Assembly: GCF_002999335.1 (NCBI RefSeq)
Contig: NW_020312734.1
Span: 62,001 to 126,000, forward strand
Reading direction: 5' to 3'
DNA length: 64,000 bases
DNA from: Cyclospora cayetanensis
Lineage: Eukaryota; Apicomplexa; Conoidasida; Eucoccidiorida; Eimeriidae
The notes beneath the pieces were generated by a model. That model was not told the origin of the DNA and ran no database searches. It saw only the letters and a list, made by a program, of their open reading frames with translations. This document shows positions 17,675 through 28,900 of the stretch, one piece after another. The number at the start of each line of letters is the position of its first letter. Positions within the stretch are counted from its first letter, which is position 1. The position numbers and the translations under genes were made by a program.

Positions 17675-17878
17675 GTGCAGGCTAGCTGTAACTCGCTAGG
17701 TCAGTCTTTAGGGACCCGGTTTGCGGATCAGGGTCAAAACGCATGGATTGACAACGCTACTGCAGTGGAATGCTTGTATAAATCGGGGCTAACTCCGACT
17801 ACCATGGGCCGTGACAATTGTGCTAGGCTCAACAGCTATGACGTCATCCTAGGTGTGCCTTTTGGTGCCCCACTGTAG
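17675..17878 (+). pseudogene. Retropepsin (protease) remnant, copy A
   Basis: The frame ends in NSYDVILGVPFGAP, which matches the C-terminal flap/helix motif of gypsy-type proteases (YDVILGM-W) where protease passes into reverse transcriptase. The upstream part of this frame does not show the catalytic DTG convincingly. The homologous stretch in copy C (about 47930-48150) reads VILDMPWV at the same place. Non-functional fragment. Confidence 0.6.
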
Positions 17879-18919
17879 GGCGCGCAATTGGCCACAGCTC
17901 GAGGCTATGGAGGTCAATATACCATGAGAAGGAGAGCTTCCCAGCTACTGCAACAAAGCTAATAATCTTTATGATGAGTAGCCAGAATATCCACCTACAA
18001 AAGGTGAGGCAAAGCCTTCATGCGGGCGGTTCAGCAAAGCGATACGAAAAGCCAGTTCTGAGCGCGTACCCTCTCTTTGTGCCTCCGCAATCGTTTATTT
18101 ATTTAAGAACCTCAAATACAGCCTCAGCCTAAGAAGAGCGGCAATGATGAAGCATAAGGAAGGGCTCGCAGCTGGCCTAAAAATTGATGGATTGCCAGCA
18201 GGCTGGCCCCCTGTTGGCCGTCCAGCGCAGCGCACTGAGCTCATCCGCAGGTCATCCTAACCTGTGTTCCTAGGTACCGGAAGCACACATAGCACAAAGA
18301 GGAGAGTGATCATCAGGCGCATTATTGGTTGACGAACGACGAAATGCAGGAATCGACCAGCGCCTATGGGGAAACCCCCATGCTGGCAACGAAAAAGACA
18401 GAAAGTGACGCTTGTGCAACGTTAGGCCCCTAAACTAAAATGCTGCTAAGAAAGCTCCCCATGCCTCATATTCGTGAATCACGTAAGCCTAGAGCACCTA
18501 CGCCGTGAGTCTAACTTGCTGCGGGACAAGCCTCAGAGGAAGGCAAGCAAGTGTTCGCTTGCCATGAGAACAACTATTGGACATTCATGCCTTGGATGCA
18601 AGAATTGAGCGATTTGCGACAAGAATGGAGCGGGTTGGACGTGGCCTTCACCTGCAGGCACCCGCGAGGAAACTGCAAAATTTTACGGGCTTGCGTCTTG
18701 TCAAGGGGATTTCATTCTTGGGCTTGCTCGGGTTGCGGCGTTTTAAGTAGTTTACCTCCAAACTCAGAATGTGTAGCCTTGATAGAGGAGGCTGTTGCCG
18801 TATCAACTACATTTATCGGGCTTCTAGCTACTCCCCCGGTACATGCCCTGCGCTACCACGAGCTTTATTTCTCCCCAACAACCACTTCTAGTGGTGTAAC
18901 GGTGCTTGTCACTCTCTCA

Positions 18920-19240
18920 CAATAGGCTACGGTTTTCCAAAACACTAAATTATTGTTGGCTGTTTTGCATCGCTCCACCAAAGCCGAGCAGCGGTATCCC
19001 GTGGGGGAAGATGGACTCTAGGCAGCTTGATGAGGCGTGTAAAAATCCGGCACTACTAATATGGAAGCCATTTTCCTGTTCAAACCGACAATCACTCTCA
19101 AATGTACCCTACGCTGAATTCGGTCCTTTGATAGCCCTAGAGCTATCCTCTGGCTGGACTGCCTTTTCCATTACGACTCGGTACTCAAATCCATTGAGGG
19201 CACTACCAAAGTCGTCGCGGATGCACTCGGATGATGCCGA
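18920..19240 (+). pseudogene. RNase H region remnant, copy A
   Basis: Across frames this reads STKAEQRYPVGEDGL, then HYDSVLKSIEGTTKVVADAL. Gypsy elements carry S-x-AEQRYPV-x-E-x-E at the start of RNase H and Y-x-(I/V)-x-Y-x-PG-x-N-x-VADALSR at its end. The spacing, about 270 bases, is right. Stops and shifts interrupt it. The same block in copy C lies near 49490-49800. Confidence 0.65.
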
Positions 19241-19641
19241 AGAAGCTCATTATTGTGCAGCACAACCGCTCTTATCGGTAAAACTTACTTGTTTTACCAA
19301 GATTGCTTGCATCCTATGCTTTCGAAACCCAGGCTCCAGCCCCTTTTGCCAAAATTCAGAATGACAGAAGCGTGAGCCACTCCCAGGTTGAGGATGACCT
19401 AATGTGGTTCACGACAGAGCGGGAACTGCATCGTGCGCTCCGCAGTGTTGTTGCGTGCAAAGCACATGTTCGTGCTCTTTGGAGTCATGGAAGGAGTCAT
19501 TTCACAGATAAAAAGCTTTGACGCCTATCTTGGTAGCCTGGGATAAGTCCCGTGGCAAACGAATATGGAATGCAATGCTCACTTTGTCAGTAGCTAAGGC
19601 CGCGCAATTCTTCTAATTTCGACCTCACACAAAGCCTTTCA

Positions 19642-20320
19642 GTGGGTCTTCCTGATAGGCCTTCGATTCATATGACTGACAAATTCATTGTTGCATTGCC
19701 AGAGGTCAAGGGTTTGGATAGCATCTACGTCAATGTCGACAGTCTCACCAAATATGCCCGCTTCATCCCTTGCTTCAGCTTTGTCACAGGTCAGGAACTC
19801 GCTCAACACTTCTTGACTCATGTACGACAGCTTCACGGATTTCCCATGATCAGCATTACAAATAAATACACAAAGTTTGTTGCTGCGTTCTGGAGAGTCG
19901 TTACGACCCGACTACAAATGGATAATAATTTGACTACAGCGAAGCACCATGAAACAAATGGACAGTGTATCAATCGCACATCTCTACAGTAATTGTGAGT
20001 CCGTGATCTCACAAATCAAATTGCTGGTGTTGGTTTTCTTCCTTCTGCGGAGTGGATTCATAATACAACAGTATCATCGTTCACCCGTCCTTCCTCCGCA
20101 CCCTGGTCTACACTGAGAGCTCTTCTAGTACCTGGGCCAAGAGCTGCTGGGCTATGGTTAGCAGCCACCCTTAGTAGCGGAGATATTGAGAGAGCAGCAG
20201 GCAACCCAACGCGAATATATGTGCAATGCTCAAAAGGGACAACGCAGAGTCGAGGTTAGCTGCGGTTCTGCACTATGGTACGAGCCTGGATATTTTGTTC
20301 TGGTGGATGGGCAGGTTTTA
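19642..20320 (+). pseudogene. Integrase remnant with C-terminal PGD-type motif, copy A
   Basis: A 116-residue open frame (19642-19992) reads LPDRPSIHMTDKFIVALPEV, then VDSLTKYARFIPC, then HVRQLHGFPMISITNK. This is the catalytic-core pattern of gypsy integrases (VDRLTKYAHFIP, HGFP..I.SDR). A later frame near 20275 reads WYEPGYFVLVDGQ, the F-x-PGD-x-V motif after the core. The usual catalytic Asp in SDR is replaced (ITNK), and the frame ends before the Glu region, so it is inactive. Confidence 0.8.
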
Positions 20321-20499
20321 TGAGGCGTGTCAAGGGGTTTGCAGGTGAAGATATTTGCGATTAGCTAGCTAGAATCCTTGGCCATCCTCGAAAGCATACA
20401 TTTTCTAACTTTAAAACTTAAATAGACTGTATTTATTTCTGTGAAATGCTTATTAATTTTTCTCCGAGACCATTAAATAATACCTAAAGGTGAAGCTAT

Positions 20500-21190
20500 A
20501 GAAATGAGTTTTCGACTGCCTTCACACACTTTGCTTGTCTCCTGCTTTTTCGTTGTAGGAGGCTCACACATTGGAGTACTCCGACCACAGCGAGGCACCG
20601 TGCTACAGCAGTTGCGTACACTAAGTCCCTCGTCCGTTGTTGGCTAGCGTGTGTTTCTGCCTTTCGTCCCTTCCATTTCTCCGAATTGATTGCCGCACAC
20701 ATTTGTTTTATTCATCCGCACTGCTTTTGCGTTTTTGCCTGCCTGGGGAGTGGCGATAAAAAGGAACTCCTCTGCCGGCGTGCATGCAGTTGATTTCGAT
20801 GAAAAGACAAAGAACACATGGGCATGTGTTTGGAATGGGGCAAGGCAGAGCCGGCTAGGATACACGTAAACACTTTCTTTTAAACGTGTTGAATAAGGAT
20901 TCGTAAACTGGGTTCGTTGGTTTGTTTACTCGTTTTTCTAATTATTTGCATAAAGTTCTTTTCTCGATACAAGAAGAGGCTGTATTGTGTGCATGCGCAC
21001 TAGATGCTGTGTGGAGCTAGCTGTGAATGCATGAAGTGCCTGAAGGTTGCAGTAGCGTGCACCTGAGCTGCACCACTCCCCTCATCACGAGACTTCTGAG
21101 GGGCGCAGTCAGGGGGGGAAAGGTTTATTTCGGAAGATACTCAGTAACTTTTTATTAGGCTTATATTGAGTTTGGGGTTAAGTATGGAGA
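20500..21190 (+). repeat. 3' LTR-like block of copy A
   Basis: Close relative of 33920-34640: both begin with a GTTTTCGACT..CTT.ACACACT string and share CTGCTTTTTCGTTGTAGGA and GATGCTGTGTGGAGCTAGC. A TATA-like TATAAAAAGGAACTC occurs at about 20755 and again at about 34167, at the same relative position, as expected for an LTR promoter. The two copies are still quite alike, more so than the pol remnants. Confidence 0.7.
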
Positions 21191-21865
21191 CCCATGAAGC
21201 CGTAAAATGTCATACGCCATATTGTACGCGGGGTTGTCGGCCAGAATGGGACGAACATTGCGCCTACGAGATGAAGATACAAAAATGGCACAAGATGTAG
21301 CATTCATACTACACTGACGTAATGTGCTCACATGCTTCGAAAAGGCTAGTTCCCTACTATCTTGAACTGCGCCAGAAACGCTTACGTTTTAAATGTTAAT
21401 GTCCTGCAACCAAAAAAGCCGGACACCAAGCACGAACGTTTATAAGGATCCATAATCATTTGTATGCATATCAACAAGCTTGAATATCCGGATATTGCTG
21501 TTTTGCATCCTTGTTACAGCGAGCTCTTGAGGCAAGCCCCACCGCTTCAGCCGACATACAAAAACGAAATCCCACGTCTGCCAACCCAATGCACGGCAGG
21601 ACAGGTTCTCAACGGGCGGACGTAAAATAGGTGGATACAGAGGAGATAATATAATTATTGTGGGGGTTGTAAGTTTTTCGCAGCTTACGATACACTGGAA
21701 AGCGTGGCAAATTGACAACAGACGCTGCAGGTGGCTGCGGCTTCGGGAGCACCCCACCCCGCCTTTGCTTCCAAACGGCATACGGGGACTGGCTGGCTGC
21801 GAAGGCAGAAGTTTGAAGGTATTTTCTGGGGATCCCCTTCGAAGGCGTTGTGCTACCCATCCAAA
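21191..21865. other. Intergenic, upstream of RPS2
   Basis: No gene motif. Short frames on both strands overlap the proposed RPS2 5' region and are probably noise. Confidence 0.5.
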
Positions 21866-23690
21866 ATGGCAGGTTCGTTAGGATATGCGAAAAACCAGGC
21901 CTCTGTTGTTGCTAGTTGCTAGCCTGATTCTGCACAGGACTGTGGGGGTGCCTCCGGCCCGTTTGAGCTTAACATCTAACACGCCGAAATGCATTGTTGT
22001 TTGGATGCATTTACTTTTCTGAAGTGGAAACATGTGGCCTCTTCTAGGGGGAGGAGCTTGTGGGGTTAGTGAGGTGCCGTGAAGTGCTGTGCGTCGGGCT
22101 GCGGGATGCATGTAGATGATGGGAATTCATCCGTGGGGTCCCTTATGTTCTTCTCTACTTCCGCAATTCGCTGCAGTATATGAGTGCTTCACGGATTCTG
22201 CATCTGTTTTTCGCTTGGTAGTAGTGTAGGCGGTTCTCTTAGGTGGAAGTGGAGTAGGTCGACATTACCTATGTTGAGCACCTCGTTTCCATTTACACAA
22301 TGAACATGCCTCTGATGTCTCGTGCCTAATGCAGAGCGCGGCGGTTTCGGTCGTGGATTTGGACGTGGCGGCTCTCGTGGCCGTGGCAGGGGACGCGGCA
22401 GGGGCAGAGGCCGTGGCACTGCTGAAGATGATCTCAAGGACTGGGTGCCGATCACCAAGCTCGGACGTCTCGTGCGTGCGGGGAAAATAGCTTCTATTGA
22501 GGAAGTGTACCTGCATTCTCTTCCTGTCAAGGAGTTTCAAGTGCGTGGCGAAAGGTCTTCATAAGCAACTTATCCCTGTAGGGTTGTAATGGATTCGAAG
22601 GGAAAATATGAGTACAAATGCTGTGTCCGATGAACCAAGGATTTAAAGCGCTTGTATGATGACAAACGTATTCCCCTTCCGGAGAACTGACGGAATAATT
22701 GTCCAATTGCTGTGTCTGATTCAAGCGCTTTTTGTGTTCCACTGCGTTCCTCTGACGCCGTTTCGGTGGCAGTGCATAATTCATGCGTGAAGTTCCCGAG
22801 TTCCCCCAGTTGCCGCCGGGTATTACGCTGTGTAGCTTAAAGAGGGATTATTCGGTGCAGTATCTGTATTGAAGTTTCTCCGACCGAATGCTCAGATCAT
22901 TGATCACTTCTTCCTGCCGGAGGCAGCTTCTCGCCCCCTGAAGGACGAGGTGATGAAAATCATGCCCGTCCAGAAGCAGACACGCGCTGGTCAGAGAACC
23001 CGTTTCAAGGCATTTGTTGCCATAGGCGATAGTGATGGGCATTGCGGTCTTGGCGTGAAGTGTGCAAAAGAAGTTGCTAGCGCTATTCGGGGTGCCATTA
23101 TCGCTGCGAAGCTCAGTCTCATTCCTGTCAGGTACGTATGTCAGGCGGTATGACCCTCCATCGCATATTCATCTGACGTGGAGATCTGTGCATCCGACCA
23201 ATCAATGTAGAACATGATGAGGCATTGGTCTTTTCAGGCGCGGATATTGGGGGAACAAGATCGGCGACCCGCATACGGTGCCCATGAAGGTGTCAGGAAA
23301 GTGTGGTTCTGTCCGCGTCCGGCTGATTCCGGCCCCCCGTGGCACACATATTGTCGGTGCTCCTACGACAAAGAAAATTCTCTCATTCGCTGGCATTAAG
23401 GATTGCTTCTCGGCTTCTACTGGCTCAACGAAGACTAGGGGAAACTTTATGAAGGTGAGGTTAGGCCGTGACCGGCGTTGCTATTTTCGGCATCTGATCC
23501 TCGAATTATAGATTAATTCTCCTATGTTGTGCTGATTGTGTCTCTGCAGGCTCTGTTTGATGCTCTGAGACAGACGTATGGGTACTTGACCCCTGACCTG
23601 TGGAAACCGAGGCTGTACACGAAGTCGCCTTTCCAGGAGTGGTCTGATTTCCTTTCTGGGACCAAGGATCCCATCGTAACTCGTGTATGA
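21866..23690 (+). CDS. RPS2: 40S ribosomal protein uS5 (RPS2)
   Basis: Structural protein of the small ribosomal subunit, lining the mRNA entry channel and contributing to decoding accuracy. Exons: 21866-21872 (ATGGCAG, inferred), 22335-22540 ([13 protein letters not shown], then a long Gly-Arg repeat and [18 protein letters not shown]), 22896-23131 ([36 protein letters not shown]), 23238-23454 ([40 protein letters not shown]) and 23550-23690 ([20 protein letters not shown] to TGA). All junction phases agree and the total is 268 residues, normal for eukaryotic uS5. The Gly-Arg N-terminus is typical. The seven-base first exon is supported by phase (ATG GCA G|AG giving MAER) and by family convention, but its intron of about 460 bases would need a transcript to confirm. 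Confidence 0.97.
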
Positions 23691-24319
23691 GGATGCGGTG
23701 CCAATTGGGTGGCGGTACACCTGGGCTAGCTTACGGGTCCAGCGACTAAATTTCGTAACGTGAATGTATCCGAGTTTGATTCGGATATGAACCCTGAGGC
23801 TACTAAAATGGTCCACCTTGATTGCTCTGCTGATGCACCATGGTGTATTAATGCCCTTTTCCCCGCCTACGACGTTTAATGTTTCTCACGAGGACCGGTT
23901 TAGTCACCAATAGCAGGTGTTAGCAGCTACTAAGTAGGTCCACAGATTCTACAGAACTCAAGTTGAGATTTATTGTAGAAGCCAGTCCGACGACTTGGCG
24001 GATACTAGCTGCTGCAAGCTGAAGGAATTCTCGGGCACCTCTGCGTTTTTAGACTTCAATGTGTTGTCCTGACCGCTCGGTGTATATTTCTAATTTCGAG
24101 CACCCAGTTATAGGGCATGTCTAGAACGTATGGGTTAGGTTTTGGAGGGTTATTTCCGAAATGTGCGGGTCGGAGTGATATCCTGTAGCTACACCTGAAC
24201 GCCCTCCGTCACGTTCTCCCAGTACCCAGTAAATTGTATTCTTTACCACGGATTCTTCATAGGGCCCCATTCATACTCATTTTTGCTATCGTGTGTGTTC
24301 ATGTCCACGATTTGCGGAG
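23691..24319. other. Intergenic, no gene seen
   Basis: About 630 bases between two plus-strand genes. It should contain the RPS2 3' UTR and the promoter of the next gene; no specific element was recognised. Confidence 0.5.
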
Positions 24320-25335
24320 ATGGTGAAAGTGGCAAGCAGCATACTCCTACCTCTTTTGGCGAGCCATGTTTCGGCCGTGTCAATTGAACATGAGCATACA
24401 ACGAAGCGTCTTCATCATACATCGCGACTAAAAAGTAATTAAATTTGATGTTCTACATCCGTTTCGTTTTGGAACGAATCCCCAGGATACGTTGACGCTT
24501 TCCTGGAGCTGTTCAATCCGGTTCCCCAAATTTCGAAGAACCCGGAAAGGATGCTCACAGAAGAGCAGCAGGCATTTCTCGAGAGCTCAGCTGGTGCGTC
24601 TCTGTAGAGTTTTCGCTAGTTTCTGCCGACTGCGCAACCTGGATGTCTAGATCCTCGCAACACGTACCTCGTGTGGCAAGGAGCAATGAAGGTTGCGAAG
24701 GAAGCGGGTACTAACGCAGACTACGTAAATCCAGAGATTCTGCTGCCACGAGCACTGCATCAAATTGTAAGCGAATTCAGCTTCTCAAGAAGCAACTACC
24801 CTTTTGACTTTATTCTTAGGAGGCCGCGACCCAAGCAGGCAAGTATGAAACCTTGCAGCCGTGAAACGTGGCGACCAACGGGGGACCACCAGAGCAGTCT
24901 GGTGACTTCCAGACAGCGCGCGATCTCCGTCAAGAGGCTGCCGTTGATATTTCTCTGGCTATGAAAACAATGGGGTATGCCTGTCTGAAGTAACCACTCT
25001 GGCAAATCACATTCCATGTCAGGAACCTTCTCGGCATCGAGGACCAAGATCGTTTCTGGAGGAATTGCATTGCCAACGTAGGCTACATACTGGCTACATA
25101 AATGACACCTTTTCTCACCAGCACACTAATAGGGAAAAGAAATGTGGAGAGGTCGTGAAGACAGCGTCAGCAGGCGTAGCCTGGCCTTTCTGGAAATCGT
25201 TGAGTCTCTGTAAGTATGATCTGCATGCCTCCCTACTACAGAATTTTCATATTCACGCCCACCAAAGTTTTCATGGAGCCGGAGCTCGCCTTTTACGAAC
25301 CCGCAGCCAACGTGAACAGGTTAAACGAAAGCTAG
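24320..25335 (+). CDS. Predicted secreted/organellar protein of unknown family, with in-frame TGA
   Basis: Start ATG 24320 gives MVKVASSILLPLLASHVSAV, a textbook signal peptide or leader. Exons in consistent phase: 24320-24434, 24486-24593 (YVDAFLELFNPVPQISKNPE), 24651-24766 (RNTYLVWQGAMKVAKEAGTN, DYVNPEILLPRALHQI), 24820-24974, 25023-25077 (NLLGIEDQDRFWRNCIAN), 25133-25209 (REDSVSRRSLAFLEIVESL) and 25242-25335 (KVFMEPELAFYEPAANVNRL, stop TAG). The fourth exon reads EAATQAGKYETLQP, then a TGA at 24862-24864, then stays open in the same frame (NVATNGGPPEQSGDFQTARD) to a phase-matching donor. The product is about 127 residues if translation stops there and about 239 if it is read through. I do not recognise the family. 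The 25317-25450 stretch in another frame (KLDKISTVHTKLDELRGH) is also coding-like and could be an alternative 3' exon. Confidence 0.65.
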
Positions 25336-25948
25336 ACAAAATATCCACTGTTCACACGAAGCTAGACGAACTTCGTGGTCACGCACCCGACACTGAAGAA
25401 TTCCGCAGTCTTCTTGAAAATGTGTCTAACCTCTTTCAGGAGCCCGAACAGGTGCGACGTGGTACACTACGGATCCATTTAGTAACTTAACCAGCGGGAA
25501 TTCAGGCAACGACATGAACGAACTGTTTGAAAATGCACGTTTCCCTAAAACCAACGTGTATTTTCGTCACTGTTGACAATTCCCAGCAATGCAGCCCATG
25601 GCCATCCCGGTATTTAGCTGCAAAGATATTAGCACACAATGTAGCTTGCACGTTGGTGGTCGTGCCCCATGTCTACGGTGTTACACTAGCGCACGAGTGG
25701 TGCGACGAAATTAACCTTTTCAGTCATTGAGTCTCAGGAAAAACACATAGAGACTGCTCGGTTAGCTACATTGCACTGAAGTATCCTGTTTACATCGCTA
25801 GCTGTACAAAAAGCGCTAATTTCTCACTATGAAATACCAATTGAGGGCTACAAAATAGCCTATGACGTCAAATGATGATGGGGACTTAGGGTATCTGGTA
25901 TTGACATGCTACGCGGAAGGAACCAGACTCTCTTGACGTGAAATGGCT

Positions 25949-28900
25949 TTAGACGAAATTGTTGGGTACGACGTCAACGATGTTAGCGTCATCCTCCTCG
26001 CTTGCCTCTTCGTCATCCTGTCCATCTGCATCACCTGCGGCATTTGCATCAAACATATATCGGCAAAAGTTGATTCAACAATAGCCAAAGGTACTAGTGA
26101 TTCTGGGGAAGGTGTCGTGAGCGCGCTCGACGACAGGGGTGACGCAAGACTCACACAACGAGTCGTAAATGAGAACCGCTCCATCAGAAGCACCGGAATA
26201 TGCTTCTCCTTTCTGGCCATTCCACGCAACACAGATGATATCATGTGTGTGACCAGGAGTAATTATTTGCTGCTCTGCTCCTGAGAAAACGTCGTAGGTG
26301 CAAAGCACCCGGCCTCTTCCGTGGATAACGTATTGCCCGGTGGACGATATGGCTGCTTGCTTGCCCCAAAGTCGTCCGCATGCTTTTGCACTTCCCAGCT
26401 CGGCTAACCTTCGCACACTGGAATGTTGCACAGCACGTCTGGGCCGCGAATCAGAATTAGAGGTTGCAGGGCTGGATCTATTGCGAATTATGTTAAGACT
26501 CATGTAAACAAAGCAATGACAGCCGGTAGCGGCATTCCACAAGCGGATTTGTCCATCGTCCCCCGAAGATATAAGGTAAGAACCAGCTGGGCTAGGTACA
26601 AGACACGTTACTGCTCCATCATGTGCACAGACCTGAAAAAAGTGGTTGGCATCCATAGTTAATTTGTTAGAAGCATTTTTATTGCGTGGATGAGGACTCA
26701 TTGTGCTCTGCAGTCCATCTTCGCTTATCACCCCAAGTCCGCACCATTCGCTGTCACGTGAATTATGGACATATATCCTCTCGCTGGGCATGTTGTGTAA
26801 TGACTGACTAGATGCTGTTCCACATCTTTCTTGGCCAAGCTCATGCCAAGCCTCTTCCGAAGCGCCCTGTGTGCTCTCGGCAGTAGAGGTCCCTCTTCGA
26901 CTTGCGCGGATCTCATTTGTTCGCAGTACTTGCGGATCATTACTAGCTATACCATCGATTCCGGCTGCAGATGGGACCTTGCATGCACGATTGTGTGCCC
27001 TTAAAAGTTTCCCATATGTACTCATCAGCTCCGCTAGACGGTCCCCCTGAGTGGCATTGCGATCCGCCAAAACCGGAGTATGGAAAGCACTTTTCTCATG
27101 GGAAGGTGAATCATCAAAGCGACGTTTGAAAGCCACGTTTCTCTTGTTGACTGCATCGCCCCCTGTCTCAAAACCATGTTTCTCCGGAACGTGATGGCTG
27201 GCACAGGTTCTGTCACGAACAAACCCAAGATCGTTGTTTGCAGCGGAGGTTGAGTCCTGACCACCAAAGGAACCACTGTTACACCTTGCAGCTGGAAACT
27301 TGGTGTGCGGATCGGCCATGTCATGTCCACTGTACATGCCAAATTTTTTCTGTTCATGAAATGGTGGGCTGCCATCTGATTCCGGATCATGCCTGGGACT
27401 GCCACGTGGATGGCATATTTTCCTGAGCGACGAGGAATCTTGCACTTTTTGAAGTTTTGATTGTCTCCTCTGCCCTGACACTCTGCTAGAGTCAATCCGA
27501 TCATCCATACGGTGTAGTGTTGACCTTTTTCCCTGAGATTGAAGCTGAGGCTGGAGTCTGCCAGCCACAGGCTCATACGACTTCTGCATATGTAGAGTAG
27601 AACTCGCTTGCAATGGTATGACTGGGGAAAAGGAAGCGTCCATGGAGAACGCAGCGGAAGCTGCTGCTGCCGCCACATTATCGAGATGGAAATCCCTTCC
27701 GCCAAAAATGCTGTCCTTCAAAGCCAGAAATGGTTGGCCCTTTTGAGCTTCGTGTAGAGCTACCTGTTCACCGGGATAACCCCGCCCGAAGAAACCTTCG
27801 CTATGCAGCAGCTGGCGGAAAACAGGTGATTGGGATCGTCGATTGCCTGCCACAGGCGTGAGGCACAATGCCGTACTGGCCAACAATGTACCCCAAGACG
27901 ACCCCTTCAGGTTTTCAGTACATCAAAGTAAGTAGATATCAACGTGATAAAACCATTCTTGTATGCACTCGACTTATACCTGACTATCTACCACACCTCT
28001 GGTGTTTTGTTTAATGTAAGGCACCCACACCTATCGGCTTGTTTCTCCAAAAATACTAATAAAAAAACATCGTGAGTGCACAGTCTGTAGCAGAGCGGAT
28101 TCATAAGGCACTACGAAAAGATTAAAGCACTACATGGCTGTAGCATACCAATAAACTCGAGATCCGGTTTATTCTTGTCGAAAATCAGTACAGGAGAGTC
28201 ACCCTGTCGAAGATCCCACTTCCTGATCGACCTACAGAAACACATCAATCGATTCAGGGGCCTCGTAAAGATCAATTGAGTGCATTACAAAAGTATGGGG
28301 TAACCTAATGTAATTACGCGTACACTGACCTGTCAGAAGAACCCGAAAATAGTTGGTATGAAGAACACAAGTCCCATGCTGCCGTCACCACGCCACCTGA
28401 GAGAAGCCGCAAGTATTGAACAGTATATCAAATTTCTAGGTCATGCAACTGCAGTAAATTTAATAAGAACTTGTAGCGGCATGATAAAGCACATTCACTT
28501 GATAACGAAGACACCCACACAGGAGGCTCCACATGTCAAGGGAACCAGGTGCGTCAAACTCAGTCCGATAAAAAGGGCTAAATGATATGCCTAGAAATCA
28601 CAGGACGCGGACGCCGCTCACCATTATGGCCAAGCAGAGTCTGCTGGGCGACTCCACATCTCATATCAAAAATGCGGATTCCGCCATCTTCACAGCCTGC
28701 AGCAAGTAGAAGATCCGCTGGTGCTTCTTCCGAACAAGACTGTGAACCTGCCGTTAGCGCCTTGGTGCTGCTGGAAGCAGCTTTTGTTTGGAATACCACC
28801 CGGTCAAAGGCACAGCAAAGGATCGGACTCTCAACTGGGATGTCCAGAACACAGTCCCAGGCACGCGTGTCCCATATCTGATCATTCCACATTTCACAAC

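Larger units (their letters stand above)
16130..21190 (+). mobile_element. Decayed Ty3/gypsy-type LTR retroelement, copy A
   Basis: The element has an LTR-like block (about 16130-16500), a body with pol remnants in the order protease, RNase H, integrase, and a second LTR-like block (about 20500-21190). The two blocks share recognisable strings around ATACAAGAAGA and GATGCTGTGTG followed by CTAGCTGT..ATG. The order PR-(RT)-RNH-IN is that of Ty3/gypsy elements. All frames are broken by stops and frameshifts, and the reverse transcriptase core could not be recognised. It must therefore be inactive and old. Copies B, C and D in this window are related. Boundaries are by eye, and no target-site duplication was found. 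Confidence 0.75.

Noticed and set aside
19639..19836. Minus-strand ORF opposite the integrase remnant
   Set aside because: Antisense shadow of the clear plus-strand integrase frame.
22189..22540. Two minus-strand ORFs rich in Arg/Pro
   Set aside because: Antisense of the Gly-Arg repeat of RPS2 exon 2.
25750..25948. SECIS element for the TGA-containing gene
   Set aside because: ATGA strings near 25828 and 25867 were examined, but neither has the paired core and apical AA at proper spacing as far as can be judged by eye.
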